DNA from: Stropharia rugosoannulata
Taxonomy: Eukaryota; Basidiomycota; Agaricomycetes; Agaricales; Strophariaceae
Assembly: GCA_028532985.1 (NCBI GenBank)
Contig: JANCIK010000011.1
Coordinates: forward strand, 1,550,001-1,614,000
Direction: 5' to 3'
Length of the DNA stretch: 64,000 nucleotides
Program-made: the position numbers and the translations under genes
Shown here: in pieces, positions 1-9,899 of the stretch
Numbering within the stretch: the stretch's first letter is position 1
Layout: every line of letters starts with the position of its first letter
Notes under the pieces: generated by a model
The model's input: only the letters and a program-made list of their open reading frames with translations
The model's database searches: none
Told to the model about the DNA's origin: nothing

Positions 1-1848
1 TCGGTATATTTCGTCTGTGTTTTCCAGTTCCATCTCTTAATGATCGTAGAACACCACCGAAAGAGTTCACTCTGGCCTATGTGGAAGTAATTCAAAGGCA
101 CCATAAACGCACTCCCTACGCCTCCAACACGTTTTTCAAGGAGGACATTACTTGGTCCTGTGATGGCTCGGGACCTACGTATGGTGGAACATCGTGAGCT
201 CTTTCATATTTTGACATACAAAGACATGTATACGTATAATTGCTCGACAAGCCCGCAAAATACAGTAGCTCCTGTACAAGTTAGTCCTTTGCCATTCTGC
301 ATTAACGTTTAACATTTATTAAGCTAATGTACATTTATCAGTGGCAAGCGTTCGCGGACGCGCAAAATCCTTGGACAGCGACAGTTGGTCCAGGATTTAT
401 TGGTAGCAGGTGCGTTGTCTATTCGAGCACTATCGTGATGCAAACATTCTCTTTAGCTGTCAATTCCCTCAAATTACAGCAGATGGCTTACAAGACTCGT
501 TCATTCATGGCACAGTGTGTTATCCTCTTATAGCACTGGTCCCATGCTTATGTCGTTTGTACAGGACTTGCGTGGCGTTTATGCTCAACGACTGGGACTT
601 CATCCTTCACTTGACGCCAGTCAGGTCCAAGTTCGTGTGTATTCAAAAATGGTTTTATTTAATCCGAGCTAACTTTATGCAGGAGTCACTAATAACGAGA
701 TTACCTCCCAAGTAGCATCGGGACTTCTTGCGGGTCTTTTCCCCAGATCCAATCCTCAGTATATATCTGTAAAAATCCAGTCCTCTAACTACGACTCTCT
801 GGAGCCGCGATATTCATGTCCTGTTGCTTCAACACTGCGTTCAGCCTATACAACCGGAAACGATGGCCAATTGTGGCAAGCGCACTTGACCGGGGCTGCG
901 CCTCTTTACGCCAAATTGGATGCAGTGTCCGGTATTTCTCCCAACGATAATGCAGGCTGGCATACAAGTTTTGATCAGTCAGTGTTACATATTTATGTTC
1001 AGAGCATCTTCAGTGCTGAATCATTACTTTTAGCTACTATGATAATCTCAGCGCCAAGTTATGCCATGGAAAATCTCTTCCCTGTAATGTCAACGATACC
1101 TCGCTATGTGTTACCGAGGACGAGGTCAGCGCATTTCCATTTCCACATGTAATATCTCATATTTACCTTAACACAGGCAAATGAAGTTTTCCGCCTCGGA
1201 AACTGGGAGTACTCTTATCAATTCCGAGATGCTCCAAACTCTGCGAAGTACTCTGCCCTGAGCTACGGAGTCTGGGTACTTGAGTTGAGGGCACACTTGC
1301 AAGCGATAGTTGACGGGACATCGAAAGTATGTGTTTCGCGTGAATGCAGATGCGACAGCGGAGTCTGATACACTACAGTTGAAATACTTCCATAATATCG
1401 CCCATGATGGCTCTATGTCTCCACTGCTTGGATTTTTGCAGGTGGACCAGATGGTCTGGCCTGGGATGTAAGTGGATTCATCTTTCGATTTCGTATTTCT
1501 CGCTGACACCGGTCTATTTAACAGGGGATCTGAGGTATTCATTTTCTGCCATTCACTGACATATGTAGTACCTGTCCTGACTTCCTGCGTCTACAGGTCG
1601 TTTTTGAACTCTATCAGCAAAAGCAAAACCCGAAGTCTCAGTACTATATACGTGTGCTTTGGGGAGGACAACCAATGAAGACTTCCTTGCCTCTCGGTGT
1701 TCTGGACATGATACCACTCTCCGAGTTTTTTTCCTGTACGTATCCATACTTTCAATGTCACGTAGGAGAACTAACCGCTCTCTACAGATATAGATACAAG
1801 TATTGGAAGTTCAAGCGATTTATTTTCTGGGTGTACTGTTGGGCAATG
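1..1848 (+). CDS. Histidine acid phosphatase (clade-2 histidine phosphatase), 5' end outside window
   Basis: This is a multi-exon gene whose first exons lie left of the window. The first readable exon, up to a GTGAGC donor at 194, encodes VIQRHHKRTPYASNTFF, the active-site RHGxRxP region with the Gly replaced by His. Later exons encode WQAFADAQNPWTATVGPGF, CQFPQITADGLQDSFIHG, GVTNNEITSQVASGLLAGLF and a long exon with SSNYDSLEPRYSCP. The proton-donor His-Asp pair lies in FHNIAHDGSMSPLLG near 1390-1430. The last intron ends near 1787 and the final exon ends FSGCTVGQ with TGA at 1846-1848. Members of this family hydrolyse phosphomonoesters or inositol phosphates, often in the secretory pathway. 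The signal peptide would be off-window, so secretion cannot be judged. The substrate (general phosphate, phytate or glycan phosphate) is unknown. Confidence 0.85.
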
Positions 1849-1972
1849 AAACCTCTGTTATGAAATGAGATGTATTCTTCGCAGCAAAAACGATTACAGA
1901 TGGTATGAAAGATGTACAGAGAAATGTTTACCTGAGTGATGTACAATGGGGAACCGATGAAGTGAGATATAA

Positions 1973-3802
1973 TTATTTGGTAACATCTGGCGTGGTCACT
2001 GGGGCAAATTTTCCTGTTGCTTTCGAGATCATCCCAGCTGCAGTGACCTTTGAATTTCGAGCAATAGATTGCGTCACGACTCGGGCAGCCTATCACGAGC
2101 TTAAGTATAAAATATGCCAAAATTGAGAACCGAACTGGATAACATACTTGTGATAAACTGACGTCTTGGCTGGCAAGAGATACCTGCTGGACCATCTGGA
2201 CCTGTGGCGGAGCAGAATTATAACTACCAAATAATGACGGAGCTGCAGGAGCGTAGGGACGGGCGATGGGTGGCGGTGGAGGTCGGGCAGACCCTAATGC
2301 TACGCCGCCTGAGGGAGACATCGCTCCCAATCCTACACCGCCTGAGGGAGGCGCACCTCCAAACATGCCAGTAAAGGGCGAAGCTGTGGCCATCGGTGCT
2401 GGTGGACGACCAAAGGCCATCGGTGAAGGGTTGAATGCGCTTGCGGACGAACTTAGATACTGGGTCTGTATACGAGGGCCAGCAACCTGGTACACAAACG
2501 ATACACATAATTTCCTAAATAATTCAATCATCAAGGTCTTTCACAATAAATCACGAACCGGCTTTATTCCCGTTCTGGCTCTGGCAAGATTGCTTGCACC
2601 AAACCACATTTGACGATTTACATTTGCTGTTTCACTCGAAGTATAGATATCTTCAACGTCGATGGTGTTAATCTTCCTGCCTTTTTGATTCATAAATTGC
2701 TGCAGGTTTTCTGCCACCTGTTCGACAAGAATTGATTTCGTATAAACGTCTTCAACGATAACCTTCTCAAATTCTCCAATGAGTCTTTCCGTGTCGATAG
2801 TTTCGATGGCTGTCCCAACGATGTAGTCTCCTAGTTTGTCAGCCATAAGTAGAGGGAAAACTCGTCCGCTGTGTCCAAGTGATATCAGTAATTCAGTCAT
2901 GAGCTACCCTATATAGTACAAAATATGGTACATACCTTGTGATCTGCGTCAAAGCAGTATAAAAATCCAGAGCATTCTTTTGATTCATGAAATTCGCGAC
3001 ATGCACACTGAAAACGGAATAGAATAGCTTACCATATAGCACTGGCTCAATGTCGGCTCGCAGGCGACTACAAACTAGCATACCAAGCATGGTTAGACTG
3101 TGAAGAGCTGAAAAGAGCAATTAAAAGTTACCAGTGTGATCCCGCGTTCTGCCATTTGGCGGACAATCTCAAGGGGATCATTTTCTTACAGAATTGAAGT
3201 CCAATTATTCTTTGTTCTAGTAAGTTGTAACCTTTCAAAAACTTACGATCAGGGGATTCTGTGAACCCATCCCCAGCTTCTCCAAGTCCATGAGGAGGAG
3301 CATCAGTAATTAGGATAACGAGTTTGACAGCCTTTTCGCTCCATTCCATGTTCAAGGCATCAGCAAGCGCTGCAGTCTGTGCTTCGGGGCCGTCCCCACC
3401 TCCCGAGGCAACTAGAGAGCTCAGATTCGAGTACATCTTATTGATGTCTGAAGTGAACCCAAAGTTCTTAGTAACATAGCTCGTATCCTGCGGCGGGTGG
3501 TCGCGAAAGGCTATCAACCCAAATCTAATGAGCTCTTTCGTTAATTCTCCGGTACTGGAGATCTTATCGCAGATGTCGCGGATGGCCTTCCGGGCAGCCG
3601 TTATATATGGGCCCTGGCTGCCTGTCGTATCTTGTAGAAATAATATCTCCCTTTATGAAAACCAGTGTCAGTTAATCAATGTGTAAGTAGACGACATGAT
3701 GGCGACTCCGGATACTGACAACGGCCTGCTCGCTTGGGTATTCGCACCATTTTCTGCATTCAGTCCCGGTGCGGGTTCGGTGGTTTGTGGAATAGAAACC
3801 AT
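1973..3802 (-). CDS. von Willebrand factor type A (vWA) domain protein
   Basis: Start chosen at ATG 3800-3802 ([19 protein letters not shown]), which gives a short disordered leader and then an intron. The next exon opens [14 protein letters not shown], where DTTGS is the metal-ion-dependent adhesion site (DxSxS with Thr third). Further vWA marks follow: [26 protein letters not shown] and [12 protein letters not shown]. The later part has [20 protein letters not shown] and a helical stretch with [21 protein letters not shown] Pro/Gly-rich segment follows (2534-2170), then a last exon [19 protein letters not shown] ending in TAA at 1973-1975. The layout resembles vWA proteins related to the Dictyostelium vwkA kinase N-terminus, but I see no alpha-kinase domain. 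Such domains bind protein partners through a metal ion. No biochemical function can be given. Exon joins in the middle (2540-3520) are approximate. Confidence 0.8.
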
Positions 3803-4123
3803 GCGGTAATTTGCACAACTGTGAAGGCTCTGAGATGGGAAGGGAGTTGTAGAAAGATGAGTGTTGCTCGACACACCTTTTATACGCGCCCGAACATTGT
3901 TCCACGGGACCGAGTGACAGGCACGGCCTACGTTTGACTCAGGTGGAGGGTGATGTGCACTGACGTTGTGAGGACCGCAACCTGAAAGTCCCATGACGTT
4001 GACGGACGCTTCAAATAGTATATCCACCATTGGTCTACTGGTACAACGACTTGGATTTTCAAGAGAAGTCTGGGTCCTACATAAGGAAATTACCAGAAAA
4101 AGTGCCACGATTTATCACAAATA

Positions 4124-5964
4124 TTAAGGCAGCGAAATCCATGGGGTCAAAATGTCACAGAACTTCGCAGGTGAATCAACCATTGGAAGATGCCCAGCGT
4201 TAGCAACTCGGGAAAGGACGACGGGGGTTGTACGGGATCCATTGCCAGCCTTTCGTCGTTTATTCCATTGGTCACTCAGGGCCATCAGCCCTTCGGCCAC
4301 TTTTCCTCCACCATCGAGACTCCCCGCAATCAAAAGGACTTTACCTTCATAGTCATCCAAGAGATTTTTTCCAGTGGGCGACAAAGAAAGCACATCATAA
4401 TCCCCAAGTGCTCTCGCGCCATTCTCGAAGCCCTTCACTGCCGTGCGCTTGATCATATCTGCAATCCACGTAAACTGAGATTCCGGGTCCTGGGGGCTAG
4501 ACGCGGCACTGGGGAACCAGCGCGGTATAGTAACTTCAGCCAACTTCCCCATACCCACAGAGTTGGCATATTCGTTGGGGGTAGTAGAAGGAGAAGCATC
4601 GGGCCCGGGCAGCCCATGTACGAGGCGGATGCGCTCTTCCCAGGCCTCTTTGTTGCCGGTAGGCGTGCGGGGCGCTGTATCGCATACGACGATGCTTTTC
4701 GTCTTCATACCATGCGCGGCAGCGAAAGCCAGGGCCGCCGCGCCCCCTTGGGAGACGCCCACCACGGAGTGCACGGGGGTCGGGACACGCAAGAAATTAA
4801 GCAATTCAGCTAAGTCGTCCGCCAGGAGGGGGATTGTCGCCAGTCTTTCATCGGTGCTCTCTGTCTCTGGGAGGGTCGATAGTCCATGTCCTCTCTGCGA
4901 GTGGAGCAGTATGTTGAATGTAGTCCCCTTGCGCGAAGGTAAATCAAGAAAGTAGGGCACTACGTGGCTCCACATTGTCCAATCCGTGAGAAGTGAGTTG
5001 AGGAAAACTATCCAAGGTGCGCCAGGTGAGGTGATAAGTGTGACTGCATGAATTTCGTGCTTCAAGCTTGAGGAAGAGGGGAAAACCGGGAGCGTTACAA
5101 AATACTAGAAATTGAGAAAGCAATCAGAAAATCGAATATATTCTTTTATTCAATGACAACAAAGAAGGTGCTAGGAATTGTCTACTACACTCGTTATTAG
5201 ACAAAGGTGAAGCAAGGATATCGAAACCGTAAGAGGTAAAAATGCTCACCTCTTTCTTTTCCACAGGCCAAGGGACCTCCTGGTCTGAAAGTCCGGCAAC
5301 ATCCGTAGCAACCAAAAACCGAGAGACCATGTTGTACGAGGATACAATCATTACAGCTTCGACATATAGATCATCCACCTTCGCATCTACCGCATCAGGG
5401 GCCAGCGAAGCGTTCGCCGTGACCACCCACACCCTCAACTGTTTCTTGAACTCCAGAATGACTTCCATTGGGACTTTGACATCACGGGTGCTCCGATCCG
5501 TATAGTCCACCGCCGCAGTCTGCAGCGGGCTGAGCAGCGTCGGGGTCGGTGGAAGCGGTGTCTGTGCGTCCCGAATGATATACAGCTGCCCCGTCGACAG
5601 ACCCTCCTCGCGCCCGATTGGTTCGTGCTGGATCCACTCGAATGCGGCGTGATTCAGCGCCGCCACGCGGAGGATCTGCATTATGCTCAATTTAGGCAGG
5701 TTGTTTTCTGCATACATTGCATAGTGGTCGTACCATCGCTTCGCGGATATCGCCCGGCAGCTTGCCCTTCGTCCTGACTGCGCCCATGAGGCTGTTGTAG
5801 CCTCCTGCTATCGGGGGAACATGAAGAAGGTTGGCATCGAGCGGGGTGAGCCCACGCTCTCCGCGCCTTTCGCGGATAGCGTCTGCGTAGCTGTCCGTTC
5901 CCGGTGGGGGAATCCTTCCAGGTACAACGCGCGACTTTCCTTCAAGAGACTCAGCGGGCGTCAT
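4124..5964 (-). CDS. Fusion protein: carboxymuconolactone decarboxylase-like domain plus alpha/beta hydrolase (enol-lactonase-like)
   Basis: Three exons (5964-5734, 5675-5250, 5104-4124) join in phase 0 at both introns to give one 545-residue protein. The start is ATG 5962-5964 (MTPAESLEGK). Residues about 1-220 form an AhpD/CMD-like domain: IAGGYNSLMGAVRTKGKL, then ILRVAALNHAAFEWIQHEP and a third block VEAVMIVSSYNMVSRFLVA. There is no CxxC, so it is not a peroxidase-type AhpD. Residues about 225-545 form an alpha/beta hydrolase. The nucleophile elbow is GVSQGG, the likely acid is the Asp in IAGSLDGGG and the likely His is in VANAGHLPM. Joined CMD and enol-lactone hydrolase activities would turn 4-carboxymuconolactone into beta-ketoadipate, as bacterial PcaL does with the domains in the opposite order. 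Activity and substrate are inferred. The clean in-phase junction YFVTLPVFPSSSS argues against two separate genes. Confidence 0.82.
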
Positions 5965-6313
5965 ATCTCGTCGAGGTTATCGTAAGGGATGATCTGGGGA
6001 TGTGAACGATTACGCCTTCTGATGAGGGAACAGTTCACGTACAAGCTTCCCTCCCGGTTACGTTTCCCGTCTCAGCCGAGTTCCGAGGAGTCCCATGACC
6101 AACGTTTTAAGCTCTCGTGTAATTAACAATGTATTGATAACGATTTGATTGTCATGTTCACAACACCGATAGCAGAGTACTGTAGAAACATATAACCGAA
6201 AGCATGTGGAATAGAAAATGCGTATACCTACAGGTCAATGTAGTTGGTTTCCTTCCAGAACACCAAGCGACGGAGGTCGAGTAGATGTGGTAATGATGTG
6301 ATAGCAGTGCCGA
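5965..6313. other. Intergenic spacer, no gene seen
   Basis: This lies between the 5' end of the fusion gene and the 3' end of the TRIC-like gene. It should hold the promoter of the fusion gene next to 5964. No coding exon or clear motif was seen. Confidence 0.5.
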
Positions 6314-7383
6314 TTACTGGGATTTCTTCTTGCTCTTCAAAGTCTGAACAGACTTTGCGGGGACTGGTGATAACCAATGCGTTTTCGTCACACGTGCAGC
6401 GAAGAGAACTGCAAGGACGGTTGTTGCCAGTGCTTTAGCCTCAAGAGTGCTTAGGGGAGGGAAGTCAAGGTCGGCATGGGGCTTGCGAGCCACCGACACA
6501 TATGAAGACGAAAGTAGAAGAGTGGTGTACCGATGAAGCGAGGTAAATGAGGGGTGCTTCGTCGTGCTGCTGTAAATGAGAGCTAGGTATTGGGGCGTTA
6601 ATAAAACCTGCCCTCAAAAAGACGCAAGGCGACTAACCGACGAGTGCGCCACCCCATATATCAAGGGTCCCTGCCCATCCTACTCCGGCACGTAGAACAG
6701 GGGGTGTCGAAAAGGCCCAGTTATTGCTCCATGCACCAACGGTGCCAGCTGAAAGCCCTCCGCCAGCTGAAACAATTGCGCCAATGAGCATATGGGTCAA
6801 GGCAGAGTTCTGATACTCGGGATAGACATTAGGATAGTGGAAAAGGCCAAGAGTGGTGGTGACGGCATTAGCACGCAGCAATGCATCTAGCGGCCATAGG
6901 ACTGTATCAAGAACTTTGGGTTCCAGGAGCTAGGATGACCGTCAGTAATTTTATGAGCCGCTGATGATTGTAGCCTACGTACCCCAGGGCTAATATAGAA
7001 AACAAATGTTACAAGCAGATGGACAGATATGTAGACAATCGAAGGGTTGAACGAATACAGCATAGGAGGGGGTATACCAAGAAAGAGGTGTGATATAATG
7101 CCACCGCCCCAGCACTACACATAAGATCATTATACTCCTTGTAAAGAACATAGAGTAGCAAAGGGCGTACCATAATTAGATATCCGACTATATAAGTCCC
7201 CCAAGACAACGGTTCTGGTGAACGTCGCGCGTTAGACTGGAATATCGTGGACACACGCGCCGCGTGTAATGTCGGCGCCAGCGCAAAGGGGAACCATACA
7301 GGATGCACCTTAGTTACATTAATGTAAACCAGTGCATTAGAAACAGGCGTCAAGTAGCTGGCAATGCTGAGGGCGAGTTCCAT
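6314..7383 (-). CDS. TRIC/TMEM38-type intracellular cation channel family membrane protein
   Basis: The gene has four exons. Exon 1 starts at ATG 7383 (MELALSIASYLTPVSNALVY) and ends at an ATG|GTACGC donor. Exon 2 reads CWGGGIISHLFLGIPPPML and then a hydrophobic helix ending FYISPG. Exon 3 starts LLEPKVLDTVLWPLDALLRA and contains HMLIGAIVSAGGGLSAGTVG. Exon 4 ends AARVTKTHWLSPVPAK and a Lys-rich tail SKKKSQ, with TAA at 6314-6316. Two glycine-rich kinks (GGGxxxxxxLGxPPP, and AGGGL in a later helix) in a set of about six to seven hydrophobic segments match TMEM38/TRIC channels, which form K+-permeable trimers in the ER in animals. The basic C-terminus would suit ER residence. Assignment rests on these motifs; channel function in fungi is inferred. 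Confidence 0.72.
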
Positions 7384-7676
7384 CGCAGCTGTGGGGTTCT
7401 GGTCAAGAGCAAACGCAAGTATAAGCGTTGTTGTTGTTCGGAAGCACCCGAATCAAGCCCGAACCTGCCGAGTCCCTAGTTGAAACGATGTTGGAATGAT
7501 GGAGGGCCGGGCGGCTAACACTGGAGACGAGAGCAGAGGATGCGATTTAGAAAAAGAAAAAGATGAGTAGAGACACTAAGACGCGTAACCTGAAGGTAAA
7601 GAACAGTCAAATAATCTTTGAGTAATCTCATTAATTAGCAATAATGTAATTAGCAATAATGATTATAGGCCAATAA

Positions 7677-9157
7677 TCAAATGAATACAAAGCTAGTACG
7701 ATTCTGCACCTCTGTATTTCTTGCCACCAGGGTAAGATTACGACCCCCATCAACGCGCTCGAACACAGCGACACCGCCATTCGTGTTCGCGCCCGCGGCA
7801 ATGTACGCGTCTCCACCGTCAACCACCCTGCCCAGCGACATACCACGAATCTGCTGCAGCCCAGTAAACACCTGAGCCACCAGCCTGAGCTCTCCGGATA
7901 CAGAGCCAGCGACCGTCGCCTCGCCATCACCGCAGTCTTCCAAATCCGTGTCCTCGTCATCTTTTACCTCCACCGCATGAGTGCTGGGACGCACACCACG
8001 AGCATCTAGATGCCGCGCGTGTGCGCGACGGTGCGCACTCACACCTGCGCTCGCATTTAGGGCACCGGCTGTGGTTGTGGCTGACCCTGTAGCGATGTCC
8101 ACAAATTCAAAAATCGCAATACTGTCCCCGCGCGGGTCGAATTCGGGCCCGAGGTTGCGGTTGCTCACGTATATGAGTGGCTGGGGAAACACAGTGGTTG
8201 GCGTGGAGAGGAGGATTTCAGCAGCGGCGAAGGTCCCGTTGAAAGTCAGGCCGGTTGGCACGGTGGACACGTTTGCGATGAGGGGGTAGGTCGTCCCGTT
8301 CGGCGCTGCGGGAATTTGCTGCGCAGTGAGCGTGGAGGTGTGTTCGTGTACTGTAAACAAGATACCGTCTAGACCCAATATGAGTAAAAAGGCGATGTAG
8401 AGAGCGGGGGAATGTAACTGACCGCGAATGGCGATATGCCGTGGGCCGCTACCGGCGTCGATGTTGATCTGGCCGTGTACACTCCAGGATCCAGCCTCGC
8501 AGTCATATCCTAAACGCCAGATTTTGTCTGCACCCTGAAGCAAAGGTTACACCTGAGGATACCTGAATATCGGATTAGGACTTACCAGGTCAGGGACGAA
8601 GACCTCGCCTTCATGTTCGAGAATCATATGTGGGTTTGACTGTGGCGCGTTGAATGTGATATTTGACCCGTCGTCGAGAAATTGGGAGACATCGTCTTCA
8701 TTCAGTAACACAAAAGTTGCGCTGGCACCACCGAACTAAGCAACCTTGTCAGTGGCACATTTAATGTAAAAGACTAAAGGAATGCATTTACATTGGCAGT
8801 AGCGATGTCGTCTGTTGATAGTACGCTTAGAAATGTTGGTCCACTTCCCGTAGGAAAAGAGTCGGCATGTGCTAGATTCCCGTCAGCGCCGACCAGAAAG
8901 GACTCGACGCTACCAATGGGAGCTTCGTTAGTGGCACTATCAAAACAATGCATAAGACTTTACTGATATCTTGGAATAACGGCTCATAGAACTTACTATA
9001 AAACGGTCGAATTCTGTGGATGAGAAGCAATCCAAGAAGGCGTTATACTATCTGTTGTTGTTTGGTTAACAAGGTCGAGAGTAGCTGTTTCGTTGTTCAA
9101 GACGTAAGTCGCAATGAATTGCGAAAAGCCTCCTGCGAGGATGGTGAAATTGACCAT
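7677..9157 (-). CDS. Lactonase-family beta-propeller (YbhE / carboxymuconate cyclase-like)
   Basis: The start is ATG 9155-9157 (MVNFTILAGGFSQFIATYVL). Exons with short introns then encode LVNQTTTDSITPSWIASHPQ, NEAPIGSVESFLVGADGNL, SFPTGSGPTFLSVLSTDDIA, NAPQSQPHMILEHEGEVFVP, GPRHIAIRDGILFTVHEHTS and LIYVSNRNLGP. The stop is TGA at 7677-7679. Repeated blade-like units and the pattern of a His-containing PHM/GPRH loop plus YVSNR fit the seven-bladed lactonase family (Pfam Lactonase). That family includes bacterial 6-phosphogluconolactonase and fungal 3-carboxy-cis,cis-muconate lactonizing enzyme. No signal peptide is obvious. The segment near 8080-7950, rich in Ala, His, Arg and acidic residues, is probably a surface loop or an unrecognised intron. 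The CMD-hydrolase fusion lies 1.7 kb downstream on the same strand, which favours a ring-fission lactone substrate, but that is inference. Confidence 0.75.
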
Positions 9158-9684
9158 AATGTGGTATGTAGGTATGACAGTCGGTCAGTGGTTGAAGGGT
9201 TGAAAAGAAAGAGTCAATGGGTGGCTCTAGGCCTAATGAAGGAATAGTGGTAACGAGGACGATATAAAAGCGGAGGTTTGAACAAAGAGCATTTTTAGCT
9301 TCCTTTTAGCGCCAATTGTGTAGATATAAATAGAAATACCGCCACGGGCGGCCAACTCCAAAAAACGGCCAAAATAACGGTAAGCACAACAACTTACCGA
9401 CTTCAAGTCCTCCATTTCACCCTCAACATGCAACAAGTATGTAATCTTAAGTATCAGAAACTATTACAATTGCTTCACATGAAATTATATCACACAAAAT
9501 TAAAACACTTCAAAACATTATTTATTCATAAAACCTTTGCTTATTTACTGGTTGAAACTACAATAAATAAGGGAAAGATAACCAATTTTATAAAAGTCTA
9601 ATCCATTTGCTGAATGCGAAGACACATTAACTAATGCGAATTCAAGTATTCAGCAAAGAGAAAGACCTCATAAAGAGGAATCCC
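9158..9684. other. Intergenic, no gene seen
   Basis: This lies between the start of the propeller gene and the 3' end of U2. Only short meaningless frames were seen. It must hold the promoter of the propeller gene near 9160-9300. Confidence 0.5.
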
Positions 9685-9871
9685 CCGACAACACAAGCCA
9701 GGAGTGCAGCGGCAAGGTCATCGCGTCCAAGGGGTGCAAGCAGAGCCCGAGGAGCTGGGGCGGCAAAAATAAAATAACCAGAAATGGAGGCTATGCCTCC
9801 ATAATAGTGGTTAAACTATTAAGAACAGATACTACACTTGATCTAAGCCAAAAGGCCAGAGTGGTAAGGAT
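9685..9871 (-). ncRNA. U2 spliceosomal snRNA
   Basis: Read on the minus strand, the RNA begins ATCCTTACCACTCTGGCC at 9871. It continues through the highly conserved U2 core (GGCCTTTTGGCTTAGATCAA, then GTGTAGTATCTGTTCTTA). That core includes the branch-point-recognition sequence GTAGTA, which pairs with the intron branch site. A Sm-site-like run ATTTTATTTTTG follows, then GC-rich stem-loops. The last has a loop GCTGCACTCC that resembles the U2B''-binding loop of stem-loop IV. The 3' end is approximate. This is the U2 component of the major spliceosome. Confidence 0.93.
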
Positions 9872-9891
9872 TACAGATGTTCGCTCGTCCC

Positions 9892-9899
9892 TTATATAC
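9892..9899 (-). promoter_or_regulatory. TATA box of the U2 snRNA gene
   Basis: GTATATAAGG on the minus strand lies about 20-30 nt before the inferred U2 5' end at 9871. This is the usual spacing for a TATA element of a small nuclear RNA gene. Confidence 0.55.

Noticed and set aside
4124..5065. Stand-alone alpha/beta hydrolase starting MKHEIHAV
   Set aside because: The frame is open upstream to an acceptor at 5104 and joins the CMD domain in phase 0, so the ATG is internal.
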